64,000 nucleotides of DNA from contig NZ_CP016761.1 of assembly GCF_001642935.1 (NCBI RefSeq), forward strand, positions 2,542,001 to 2,606,000, read 5' to 3'. The notes below the pieces were generated by a model. The model was not told the DNA's origin, made no database searches, and saw nothing but the letters and a program-made list of their open reading frames with translations. This document shows, one piece after another, positions 35,236 to 42,385 of the stretch (position 1 is its first letter; every line of letters starts with the position of its first letter). The stretch comes from Fictibacillus arsenicus (lineage in GTDB: Bacteria; Bacillota; Bacilli; Bacillales; Fictibacillaceae). The translations under genes and the position numbers were made by a program.

Positions 35236-35335
35236 TGTGGATAATCTTATTCACATTATCCACCTAGTATTTAGTTACCTTTTGTAAAGATGTTAACACT
35301 TTACCCACAACTTATCCACCAAACACTGTGGATAA
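35236..35335. promoter_or_regulatory. cluster of six DnaA boxes upstream of sda
   Basis: Perfect TGTGGATAA at 35236-35244 and 35327-35335 (reverse of TTATCCACA), TTATTCACA at 35247-35255, and one-mismatch boxes at 35256-35264, 35301-35309 and 35312-35320. They lie 160-260 bases upstream of sda. In B. subtilis DnaA bound to boxes at the sda promoter activates sda, linking replication status to the block on sporulation. I see no AT-rich unwinding element or dnaA/dnaN here, so this is not read as an origin. Confidence 0.85.
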
Positions 35336-35493
35336 ACGAACGATTGTTCTATTTTACAATACATGGTAAGCTTCATTTACATAAAACATTAACTTATCAT
35401 TTTATGAACCCCATAGCATTTTAGAATGCTCAAATTGAAGATTTACAATGAAAAAACAGGAGGTGACCAAGCCGCTTAAAAAACGGCTCGATT

Positions 35494-35637
35494 ATGGAAA
35501 AACTCTCGGACGACCTGTTAATTGAATCTTACCTGAAAGCTAGAGAACTTAAACTTAGCAAAGACTTTATTTTACTTATAAAAAAAGAAATTGATAGAAG
35601 ATCACTGCATGTCAGATTGCAGCAGGTTCTAATGTAG
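35494..35637 (+). CDS. sda: sporulation checkpoint inhibitor Sda
   Basis: A 47-residue helical-hairpin protein, [19 protein letters not shown] then ...[11 protein letters not shown], the expected size and sequence of Sda. Sda binds the sporulation kinases (KinA/KinB) and stops phosphorelay initiation when replication is disturbed. The only good ribosome-binding site, AGGAGGTGA (about 35459-35466), lies some 28 bases before the ATG; between them sits a small AGCCG/CGGCT hairpin that would bring the two closer. No other start codon occurs in frame after the upstream TGA (35464-35466). Promoter region: DnaA-box cluster. Confidence 0.9.
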   Translation: MEKLSDDLLIESYLKARELKLSKDFILLIKKEIDRRSLHVRLQQVLM

Positions 35638-35647
35638 TACTAATTAA

Positions 35648-35672
35648 GAGCGTAAATTACGCTCTTTTTTTT
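35648..35672 (+). terminator. sda terminator
   Basis: GAGCGTAAATTACGCTC followed by TTTTTTTT, 10 bases after the sda stop. It overlaps the 3' end of the convergent lipoprotein gene. Confidence 0.88.
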
Positions 35673-36073
35673 GTTCGCAGCAATTGTTCCGCTTTACGAT
35701 AATCATTAGGGGTAAATGTTACCTCAACGGGAATCTTCCATTTTTCCTCCCAGTACTCTTTGTATTGTTTGCTTAATTCTTCTGCCTTCTTCTGATGATA
35801 AGCCTTTATTTTTATTGCCACTACATATTTTTTGTCCTGCTTTATTACTATTGCATGTTTTACTAAAGCGTCTTTTGTAATCTCATTTTTCATTTCTTCA
35901 GCAAGGGAGGACCCAGTAAATACACCTGTTTCAGAGAAGCTTATATGTTTTCTGTAATACTCTCTCGGCTGAAAAACAGGACTGTCTTTGTCTTTTTTAT
36001 AGACAGAATCATTAAAACAGCCTGTTAATTGAAACATAATGATAAGTAATCCGTATGTAATTAGAAGTCTCAT
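35657..36073 (-). CDS. predicted small lipoprotein, possibly YhcN/YlaJ-like
   Basis: A 138-residue protein with a lipoprotein signal peptide (MRLLITYGLLIIMFQLTGC; lipobox LTGC, Cys19). The mature part is basic and contains ALVKHAIVIKQDKKYVVAIK, which recalls the YhcN/YlaJ spore-lipoprotein domain; I am not certain of that match. The C-terminal half is rich in Lys/Glu (KKAEELSKQYKEYWEEKW). It converges with sda; the two genes share the terminator at 35648-35672. A role in the spore or cortex would fit the neighbourhood but is unproven. Confidence 0.75.
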   Translation of the reverse strand: MRLLITYGLLIIMFQLTGCFNDSVYKKDKDSPVFQPREYYRKHISFSETGVFTGSSLAEEMKNEITKDALVKHAIVIKQDKKYVVAIKIKAYHQKKAEELSKQYKEYWEEKWKIPVEVTFTPNDYRKAEQLLRTKKRA

Positions 36074-36171
36074 TTACAATCACCTCTCAAATAGGTTAGG
36101 TATTTTTTGGGAAGGATATTCAAGAGTTCAATGAAAACCTTATTTTGAGAGTGTTTTTTACAGTAAATGAT

Positions 36172-36201
36172 TTGCTAAATCGGAAAGGTTTTGCTTACAA
36201 T
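36172..36201 (+). promoter_or_regulatory. candidate sigma-A promoter of the mrp operon
   Basis: TTGCTA (36172-36177), 18 bases, TACAAT (36196-36201), about 55 bases upstream of mrpA. Confidence 0.5.
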
Positions 36202-36254
36202 GTAATGGACAAATGACGAATATTTTTAGGTTTTAAGGAGGTTTACCGGTTTTT

Positions 36255-38597
36255 ATGCTGCATTTTTACATACTGCTTCCTTTTTTAGCAGCTCTTCTGA
36301 TAGGTTTGTCTGCAAAAAAAGTGAACCGGATACATACTGGATGGCTAGTATTGCCTGTTCCAGCTGTTCTATTTATTATTTTTTGTTCTAAATTACCTGT
36401 TTTAGCGAAAGGAAAAATCGTACAAAGCACTGCCGATTGGATTCCATCTTTGGATATCCAGTTAAGCTTTTATTTGGACGGACTAAGCATGCTGTTCTCG
36501 CTATTAATCACTGGAATTGGTTCACTCGTTGTACTCTATTCCATTTTTTATTTATCGCGGAAAGAGCAGCTAGTACATTTTTATGTTTACTTGCTTTTAT
36601 TCATGGGTTCCATGCTCGGAGTTGTATTGTCGGATAATGTATTTGTTCTCTATACGTTTTGGGAATTTACGAGTATTTCATCGTTTTTGTTAATCGGTTT
36701 TTGGTTTTACCGTGAACGTTCAACTTACGGTGCACAGAAATCAATGCTTGTAACAGTGTTTGGCGGATTATCGATGCTTGGTGCTCTTATTCTACTTTCT
36801 ATTACAGCAGAGACTAACAGCATTCGCATGATGATCGCTAACCGGTCAGATATATTAGAAAGTGACCTGTTTATCCCTATTCTAATTTTGTTATTGCTTG
36901 GTGCATTTACTAAATCAGCACAATTCCCATTCCACAGCTGGCTTCCTGATGCAATGGAAGCTCCTACACCTGTCAGCGCTTATTTGCATTCTGCGACAAT
37001 GGTTAAAGCTGGGCTATATTTAGTAGCCCGTTTCTCGTTAATCTTCAGTGGAACAGATGAGTTTTTTGTTATCGTTTCAGGTATTGGTCTGATTACACTT
37101 TGTTTGGGTTCATTTTTAGCTTCCAGACAAACCGATTTAAAGGGTATTTTGGCTTACTCCACAATCAGTCAGCTGGGAATGATTATGGCGATGCTTGGTT
37201 TTGGAACTGGTGTGGCTATTCTTGCTGCTATCTTTCATATTTTTAATCATGCTACATTTAAAGGCAGTCTGTTTATGATTGCAGGTATTGTAGATCATGA
37301 AACAGGAACGAGAGATATAAGAAGACTAGGCGGACTATATACCATTATGCCGATTTCTGCTACGCTTGCGTTTATTGGAGCATTTTCAATGGCTGGTGTT
37401 CCCCTGCCGATCTTTAATGGGTTTTTAAGTAAAGAAATGTTCTTTGATTCTTCACTTAAATTAGAGCAATCAACCGGACTTGCTGGGACTTTTGCAGAAT
37501 GGATACCTATTTTCGCTGTTTTAGGCAGCATTTTCACGTTTGTCTATTCCATGTATTTGGTATTTGGAACATTCCTCGGTAAACAAAAAACAGATCAATT
37601 AGAGAAAAAACCCCATGAGGCTCCAATGGGTATGCTTTTATCACCAATCATTCTAATTATTTTTGTTGTTGCTGTTGGTCTGATTCCAAATCTTATTAAT
37701 GAGCCATTACTTGCTCCGGCTGCTGCTGCAGTAACAGGAGATCTGCCTCATACACACCTGGCTTTCTGGCATGGTCTGAACACACCGTTCTATATGTCTT
37801 TAATAGTAGTAGGTGTTGGTGCGTTACTGGCATATACGTTAAAGAGATGGCAGCCTGTCTATAATAAGATTCCAGGGAAATTTTCATCTGATCTTTGGTA
37901 TCAGACAATCGTTAATGGATTGTTAAGATCTTCTAAATCTATTACTGAGTTTTATATGACAGGATCATTACGTCTGTATTTCTCTATCATTTTAGTATTT
38001 CTGGTTGTATCGACTTCCATTTTTATGTACTTTACGGACGGATTTACAATTTCTCTTGATGATTTGGCACCTATTACTTGGCCAGAAGTACTCGTAGGCT
38101 TCGTGATGGCTGCAGCCGCAATTGCTACCATTTGGATGAATCAGCGAATTGCTGCAATTATTGTAATCGGAGTGGTAGGTTACGGACTTTCCTTGTTATT
38201 TGTATTCTTCAGAGCGCCTGATCTCGCATTAACACAGCTTATCGTTGAGACAATAACCGTAGCCTTATTCTTATTATGTTTTGCTCATCTGCCGAAACTT
38301 AAGAAATCAGATAAAAGTATCTCTGAAAAACTTATCGATTTAATTATTGCCGTTTCAACAGGCGCATTGCTTACAATAGTAGCTATTGCTTCACATAGCT
38401 CAAAATCGTTCGATAGCATCGCAAAATATTTTGTTGATAATTCTTATAAGCTTGGCGGCGGAGATAATATCGTAAACGTAATACTAGTTGACTTCCGCGG
38501 CTTGGATACACTTTTTGAAATTGCAGTTCTTGGACTAGCTGCGCTTGGCATTTTTGCCATGATAAAATACCGGGATAAAGGAGACATGAATCAATAA
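36255..38597 (+). CDS. mrpA: Na+/H+ antiporter Mrp subunit A
   Basis: A 780-residue, roughly 20-helix membrane protein, homologous to complex I subunit NuoL, the largest subunit of the multisubunit cation/proton antiporter. The conserved proton-channel region is visible (FHSWLPDAMEAPTPVSAYLHSATMV region, AILAAIFHIFNHATFK), and the C-terminal MbhD/MbhE-like part (ALTQLIVETITVALF, LDTLFEIAVLGLAALGIF) is present. GGAGG lies 12-13 bases before the ATG, a rather long spacing. It starts an operon A-C-D-E-F-G in which each gene touches or overlaps the next. The B gene, expected next, is missing. Confidence 0.94.
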   Translation: MLHFYILLPFLAALLIGLSAKKVNRIHTGWLVLPVPAVLFIIFCSKLPVLAKGKIVQSTADWIPSLDIQLSFYLDGLSMLFSLLITGIGSLVVLYSIFYLSRKEQLVHFYVYLLLFMGSMLGVVLSDNVFVLYTFWEFTSISSFLLIGFWFYRERSTYGAQKSMLVTVFGGLSMLGALILLSITAETNSIRMMIANRSDILESDLFIPILILLLLGAFTKSAQFPFHSWLPDAMEAPTPVSAYLHSATMVKAGLYLVARFSLIFSGTDEFFVIVSGIGLITLCLGSFLASRQTDLKGILAYSTISQLGMIMAMLGFGTGVAILAAIFHIFNHATFKGSLFMIAGIVDHETGTRDIRRLGGLYTIMPISATLAFIGAFSMAGVPLPIFNGFLSKEMFFDSSLKLEQSTGLAGTFAEWIPIFAVLGSIFTFVYSMYLVFGTFLGKQKTDQLEKKPHEAPMGMLLSPIILIIFVVAVGLIPNLINEPLLAPAAAAVTGDLPHTHLAFWHGLNTPFYMSLIVVGVGALLAYTLKRWQPVYNKIPGKFSSDLWYQTIVNGLLRSSKSITEFYMTGSLRLYFSIILVFLVVSTSIFMYFTDGFTISLDDLAPITWPEVLVGFVMAAAAIATIWMNQRIAAIIVIGVVGYGLSLLFVFFRAPDLALTQLIVETITVALFLLCFAHLPKLKKSDKSISEKLIDLIIAVSTGALLTIVAIASHSSKSFDSIAKYFVDNSYKLGGGDNIVNVILVDFRGLDTLFEIAVLGLAALGIFAMIKYRDKGDMNQ

Positions 38598-38935
38598 TGG
38601 AAATTGTAATGTCTATACTTGCCGGAACTTTATTTGCGGCCGGCGTCTATCTTTTGCTTCAAAAACAGCTTTTAAAAATTGTTCTGGGAACGGCGCTGCT
38701 TTCTCACGGTGCACATCTCTTTATATTGACTATGGGGAAATTAAACCGCGGTGCTCCGCCTATTTTGGAAAAAGGAATCACCGAGTATACGGATCCTCTT
38801 CCTCAAGCGCTAATATTGACTTCAATCGTAATCAGTTTCGGTGTGACCAGCTTCTTGCTGGTGCTTGCGTACCGGACATACCAGAGCAATAAGACCGACA
38901 TGATGGATCAGCTAAGGGGAACGGATGATGAGTAA
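38597..38935 (+). CDS. mrpC: Na+/H+ antiporter Mrp subunit C
   Basis: A 112-residue, three-helix NuoK homologue (AGTLFAAGVYLLLQKQ ... LPQALILTSIVISFGV), the usual MrpC length. Its ATG overlaps the mrpA stop by one base (TAATG), so nothing can be encoded between A and C. The RGAPPILEKG...YTDPLPQALILT segment distinguishes it from MrpB. Confidence 0.94.
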   Translation: MEIVMSILAGTLFAAGVYLLLQKQLLKIVLGTALLSHGAHLFILTMGKLNRGAPPILEKGITEYTDPLPQALILTSIVISFGVTSFLLVLAYRTYQSNKTDMMDQLRGTDDE

Positions 38936-40403
38936 TTTAGTATTTTTGCCAATCTTTATTCCATTGTTCGTTGGTGCTCTTCTCGTTTTCTTTAATAAAA
39001 AGCATCAGCTGACAATGAAAATTTCATATTTGACCGTATTTCTAAATTTAGGGGTATCTATTTACTTAAGCTATTATGTGTTTAATAATAATCCGCTGAT
39101 TCTTGAAACAGGAGGATGGAAAGCACCTTATGGAATCATCCTTGTAGCAGATAAGCTTTCAGTTATTATGATACTTTCTGTAAATGTTATTGCTTTATCT
39201 GCAGTAATCTTTGCATACTCATCTGTTACAAGCAAGATGGTGCAGCATTATTTTTATCCCCTTTTCTTTCTATTGATCGCTGGGGTGAGCGGTGCTTTCT
39301 TGACAGGTGACCTATTCAACCTGTTTGTATTTTTCGAAGTTCTATTGATGGCTTCATATGGGCTAATCATTATTGGGGGATCAAAACAGCAATTTCGCGA
39401 ATCAGTAAAATATATATTGTTAAACTTATTTTCTTCCATTCTATTTGTAACTACAGTTGCTTTTCTTTACTCAGTAACCGGTACTGTTAACATGGCGCAG
39501 CTCGGTGAGCGTGTAGCAGAGGTTGAGCAGCAAGGAATATTAACCGGAATAGCCATATTGTTATTTGTTGTATTTGCAACCAAAGGGGCTTTGTTTCCGC
39601 TGTACTTTTGGCTGCCGAAGTCATATATCGTTCCATCCCCTGTTGTATCTGCTTTGTTTGGAGCTCTGCTGACTAAGGTTGGCGTATATTCTATGCTTAG
39701 AGTTTATACACTTATTTTTTCTCACAAACTCGAGCTGACGCATACCTTCTTCATCTGGGTTGCGACGATTACGATGCTGATCGGGGTAATAGGAGCTTTA
39801 TCTACTTCAAATGTAAAGCTGATTATCGCCTACAACATTATGCCGTCGATTGGTTTCATGCTGCTTGGGATTGGAACATTCTCAGCTGAATCACTTGCTG
39901 GGACGATTTATTATCTTGTGCATGATATGGCAATAAAAGCTGCATTGTTCTTCCTTGCAGGTTTACTTGTGTGGCATGCAGGCACTTCCAATTTGAATAA
40001 GATGGGCGGATATATTAAAACATCCCCCCTTTTAGGCTGGATGTTTTTCATCGCTGCCCTCGTACTTGCAGGAATTCCTCCTTTTAGCGGCTTTATCGGC
40101 AAGTACCTTCTCTTAAGAGGTGCTTTTGACGAAGAACATTATATGGCTGCTGGGATCGGACTTTTATCCAGTCTGTTAATCTTGTTTTCAGTAATCCGAA
40201 TCTTTATTGGAGCATTCTGGGGTGAGATTAAAGGAGAGCCTAAGGAAAAAGTTAGACGCTCCGGGCTAGCCGCTTCTGGATTATTAATCGCGATCTCAAT
40301 TCTGCTTGGGGTTGGAGCTGAATGGTTCTATCCATATATCCAATCTGCAGCTGATAGTCTTATCGACCCTCAAATCTATATTGATTTTGTTTTAAAGGAG
40401 TAG
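38925..40403 (+). CDS. mrpD: Na+/H+ antiporter Mrp subunit D
   Basis: A 492-residue, 14-helix NuoM/N-like proton-translocating subunit. Conserved stretches include the glutamate in FFEVLLMASYGLII, the ATKGALFPLYFWLPKSYIVP lysine region and AGIPPFSGFIGKYLLLRGAF. It overlaps the mrpC 3' end by 11 bases. Tandem ATG codons start it; AAGGGG lies 5 and 8 bases upstream. Confidence 0.95.
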   Translation: MMSNLVFLPIFIPLFVGALLVFFNKKHQLTMKISYLTVFLNLGVSIYLSYYVFNNNPLILETGGWKAPYGIILVADKLSVIMILSVNVIALSAVIFAYSSVTSKMVQHYFYPLFFLLIAGVSGAFLTGDLFNLFVFFEVLLMASYGLIIIGGSKQQFRESVKYILLNLFSSILFVTTVAFLYSVTGTVNMAQLGERVAEVEQQGILTGIAILLFVVFATKGALFPLYFWLPKSYIVPSPVVSALFGALLTKVGVYSMLRVYTLIFSHKLELTHTFFIWVATITMLIGVIGALSTSNVKLIIAYNIMPSIGFMLLGIGTFSAESLAGTIYYLVHDMAIKAALFFLAGLLVWHAGTSNLNKMGGYIKTSPLLGWMFFIAALVLAGIPPFSGFIGKYLLLRGAFDEEHYMAAGIGLLSSLLILFSVIRIFIGAFWGEIKGEPKEKVRRSGLAASGLLIAISILLGVGAEWFYPYIQSAADSLIDPQIYIDFVLKE

Positions 40404-40407
40404 TTCG

Positions 40408-40884
40408 ATGACATTTCAACTTATCTTAAATTTGCTGATCGGCGTCATTTGGATGTTCTTATCTGAGAGCTACTCATTCGCAAGTTTTTTGGTAGGATTT
40501 GTGATTGGGGCGGCGCTGCTGTTTCTGCTTAATCGTTTCATACCTGATTCCTATTACTTTAAACATGTTAAAGCGATCGGATATTTAATCTTTCTTTTTT
40601 TAAAAGAATTAATCTTAGCCAACATTGAAGTATTAAAGTGGGTATACAAGCCCAGACTTGATTTCAAGCCAGGCATTATCGCATTGCCGATTGATGTTAA
40701 AAAGAACTGGGAAATCACTTTGCTCGCTAACTTAATTACCCTAACTCCAGGAACACTTTCTGTAGATGTTTCAAGGGACCAGCGTTATATTTATATTCAC
40801 GCTATAGACCTGCCTGACGTAAATCAAACGATCGTTGGAATTAAAGATACTTTTGAAAAAGCAATAAGGGAGGTAACACGATGA
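40408..40884 (+). CDS. mrpE: Na+/H+ antiporter Mrp subunit E
   Basis: A 158-residue protein with two or three N-terminal helices followed by a cytoplasmic domain containing LLANLITLTPGTLSVDVS, the hallmark of MrpE/MnhE. It is required for antiporter function in B. subtilis Mrp. AAAGGAG lies 7 bases before the ATG, 4 bases after mrpD. Confidence 0.95.
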   Translation: MTFQLILNLLIGVIWMFLSESYSFASFLVGFVIGAALLFLLNRFIPDSYYFKHVKAIGYLIFLFLKELILANIEVLKWVYKPRLDFKPGIIALPIDVKKNWEITLLANLITLTPGTLSVDVSRDQRYIYIHAIDLPDVNQTIVGIKDTFEKAIREVTR

Positions 40885-41171
40885 CAGATTGGTTCTCTAT
40901 GGTTGTCTATATTTGTTTATTCGTGATAACCATCTCTATTCTACTTCTTTTATATAGAGCAGTTGTCGGCCCTTCGAACCCTGACCGTGTTGTAGCACTT
41001 GATACGATTGGTATTAATCTGATTGCGATTACCGGGTTAATGGCGATCCTATTAGATACGGTTCAATTGAACGATATTATACTGCTTATCGGAATATTGA
41101 CTTTTATTGCAACTGTAGCTGTTGCAAAATTCTTGGAAAAGGGTGTTATCATTGATCAAGATCGTGATTAG
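40881..41171 (+). CDS. mrpF: Na+/H+ antiporter Mrp subunit F
   Basis: A 96-residue, three-helix protein with LLYRAVVGPSNPDRVVALDT, the diagnostic loop of MrpF/MnhF/PhaF. The ATG overlaps the mrpE stop (ATGA). Length is normal. Confidence 0.95.
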   Translation: MTDWFSMVVYICLFVITISILLLLYRAVVGPSNPDRVVALDTIGINLIAITGLMAILLDTVQLNDIILLIGILTFIATVAVAKFLEKGVIIDQDRD

Positions 41172-41496
41172 TTTTTTCCTTATCATTGGCACCTTTTTTA
41201 TATTATCAGGAACGTTAGGCGTACTTCGTTTTCCAGATGTTTATTCTAGGCTTCATGCAGCAACTAAAAGTTCAACATTAGGTGTTTCCGGAGTCCTTAT
41301 CGGCTCTGCTATTTATGTCTATTCAGATATGAATGTATTCAGCGGAAAACTGATCTTAGGAATTCTGTTTGTCCTCCTGACAGCACCAGTTGCAGGTCAT
41401 ATGATTTCTAGAGCTGCCTACCGGACAGGTGTGCCATTATCCGAAAAGACCGTTTATAATCACCTGGAAGAAAATAACAACATCAGGGAATCATAA
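41152..41496 (+). CDS. mrpG: Na+/H+ antiporter Mrp subunit G
   Basis: About 114 residues, three helices, with GTLGVLRFPDVYSRLHAATK, the MrpG/MnhG signature. I place the start at TTG 41152-41154 because AAAGGGTG lies 6 bases upstream, giving a 20-base overlap with mrpF. A longer in-frame reading from ATG 41122 would add 10 residues and a 50-base overlap. It is the last gene of the operon. Confidence 0.9.
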   Translation: MIKIVISFFLIIGTFFILSGTLGVLRFPDVYSRLHAATKSSTLGVSGVLIGSAIYVYSDMNVFSGKLILGILFVLLTAPVAGHMISRAAYRTGVPLSEKTVYNHLEENNNIRES

Positions 41497-41622
41497 ACTT
41501 TTTGCTCTTTCAAACAGTGTCTAATTGGCATATAATGAATAAAATGGTTATATACTTTTAAGCAACTAACCGTAGCAGGATATATTTATATCCTGCTTCT
41601 GTTCCATTTGAGGAGTGATCGA

Positions 41623-42168
41623 ATGTTTATGATCGAAAGAGAGCGCATTGATTCAACTGTTAAGAAAGTGAAGGGACAAACTGCAAACTTCTTAACATTG
41701 ATCAACTTATCACTTGGCGCCTTAGCTTTGTTATTTATGATGAATGGTGATTTGAAAATCGGATTTATTTTAATCTTTTTAGCTGGTTTGTTTGATCGTT
41801 TTGACGGAATGGTTGCGAGAAAGCTTAATATTGAATCTGAGTTTGGTAAACAACTGGATTCACTTTGTGATTTAATTTCCTTTGGTATCGCACCGGCATT
41901 TTTGATTTATCAAGCTGTTCTTCATCAGTTTGGTGTTCCTGGCATTATATTCACGATAATATTTATCGTATGCGGAGCAATTCGTCTAGCACGATTTAAC
42001 ATTACAGAATTCACAGGATCATTTGTAGGGGTGCCAATTACGGTTGCTGGGTGTTTAATGGCTGCCGCTTATCTGGCAATTAACTTCCTGCCAGGATTCT
42101 TCTATATGTTCTTGACAATCGGTTTAGCAATATTAATGATCAGTACCATATCAATTGAAAAAAGATAA
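41623..42168 (+). CDS. pssA: CDP-diacylglycerol-serine O-phosphatidyltransferase
   Basis: A 181-residue CDP-alcohol phosphatidyltransferase with the full catalytic motif D-x2-DG-x2-AR-x8-G-x3-D-x3-D (FDRFDGMVARKL ... FGKQLDSLCD) and about six membrane helices. It makes phosphatidylserine, precursor of phosphatidylethanolamine; psd is not adjacent here. ATG 41623 lies 7 bases after AGGAG. The leader has a 22-base palindrome GCAGGATATA/TATATCCTGC (41575-41596) of unknown purpose, and TTGGCA-N18-TATATA (41525-41554) is a possible promoter. Confidence 0.93.
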   Translation: MFMIERERIDSTVKKVKGQTANFLTLINLSLGALALLFMMNGDLKIGFILIFLAGLFDRFDGMVARKLNIESEFGKQLDSLCDLISFGIAPAFLIYQAVLHQFGVPGIIFTIIFIVCGAIRLARFNITEFTGSFVGVPITVAGCLMAAAYLAINFLPGFFYMFLTIGLAILMISTISIEKR

Positions 42169-42172
42169 AAAA

Positions 42173-42202
42173 TAAACCGCAGAATCTGCGGTTTATTTTT
42201 TT
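42173..42202 (+). terminator. pssA terminator
   Basis: AAACCGCAGAATCTGCGGTTT followed by ATTTTTTTT, a few bases after the stop codon. Confidence 0.88.
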
Positions 42203-42217
42203 TGCAATTTTAGTGGA

Positions 42218-42376
42218 TTTTGTTGCTATTTGAAAGGGTTGATTTCCGCTCCAGGATGCTCGCTTTCCGCGGGGCGTGCGGTGATCCCGCAGGAGTCTCG
42301 CACCTTGCGCTCCAATCAACTTCACAACGAGGTCTTTAAAAAACGATTTAAAACAACAATCTTTTATAAAACAGCC
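42218..42376 (+). mobile_element. MITE-like repeat, copy G (internally deleted)
   Basis: A shorter copy with a clean internal deletion: GCGTGCGGTGA runs directly into TCCCGCAGGAGTCTCGCACC, losing the GAGCCTCC...CACCTGTCCCGCTGA half of the hairpin core. The right end AACAATCTTTTATAAAACAGCC is well kept; the left end is eroded (only TTTTGTTGCT is clear). It lies between convergent pssA and pepF. Confidence 0.7.
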
Positions 42377-42385
42377 GATTTAATA

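Noticed and set aside
35236-35335. DnaA-box cluster as a replication origin
   Set aside because: dnaA, dnaN, rnpA and an AT-rich unwinding element are all missing, while sda, a known DnaA target, starts 160 bases downstream.
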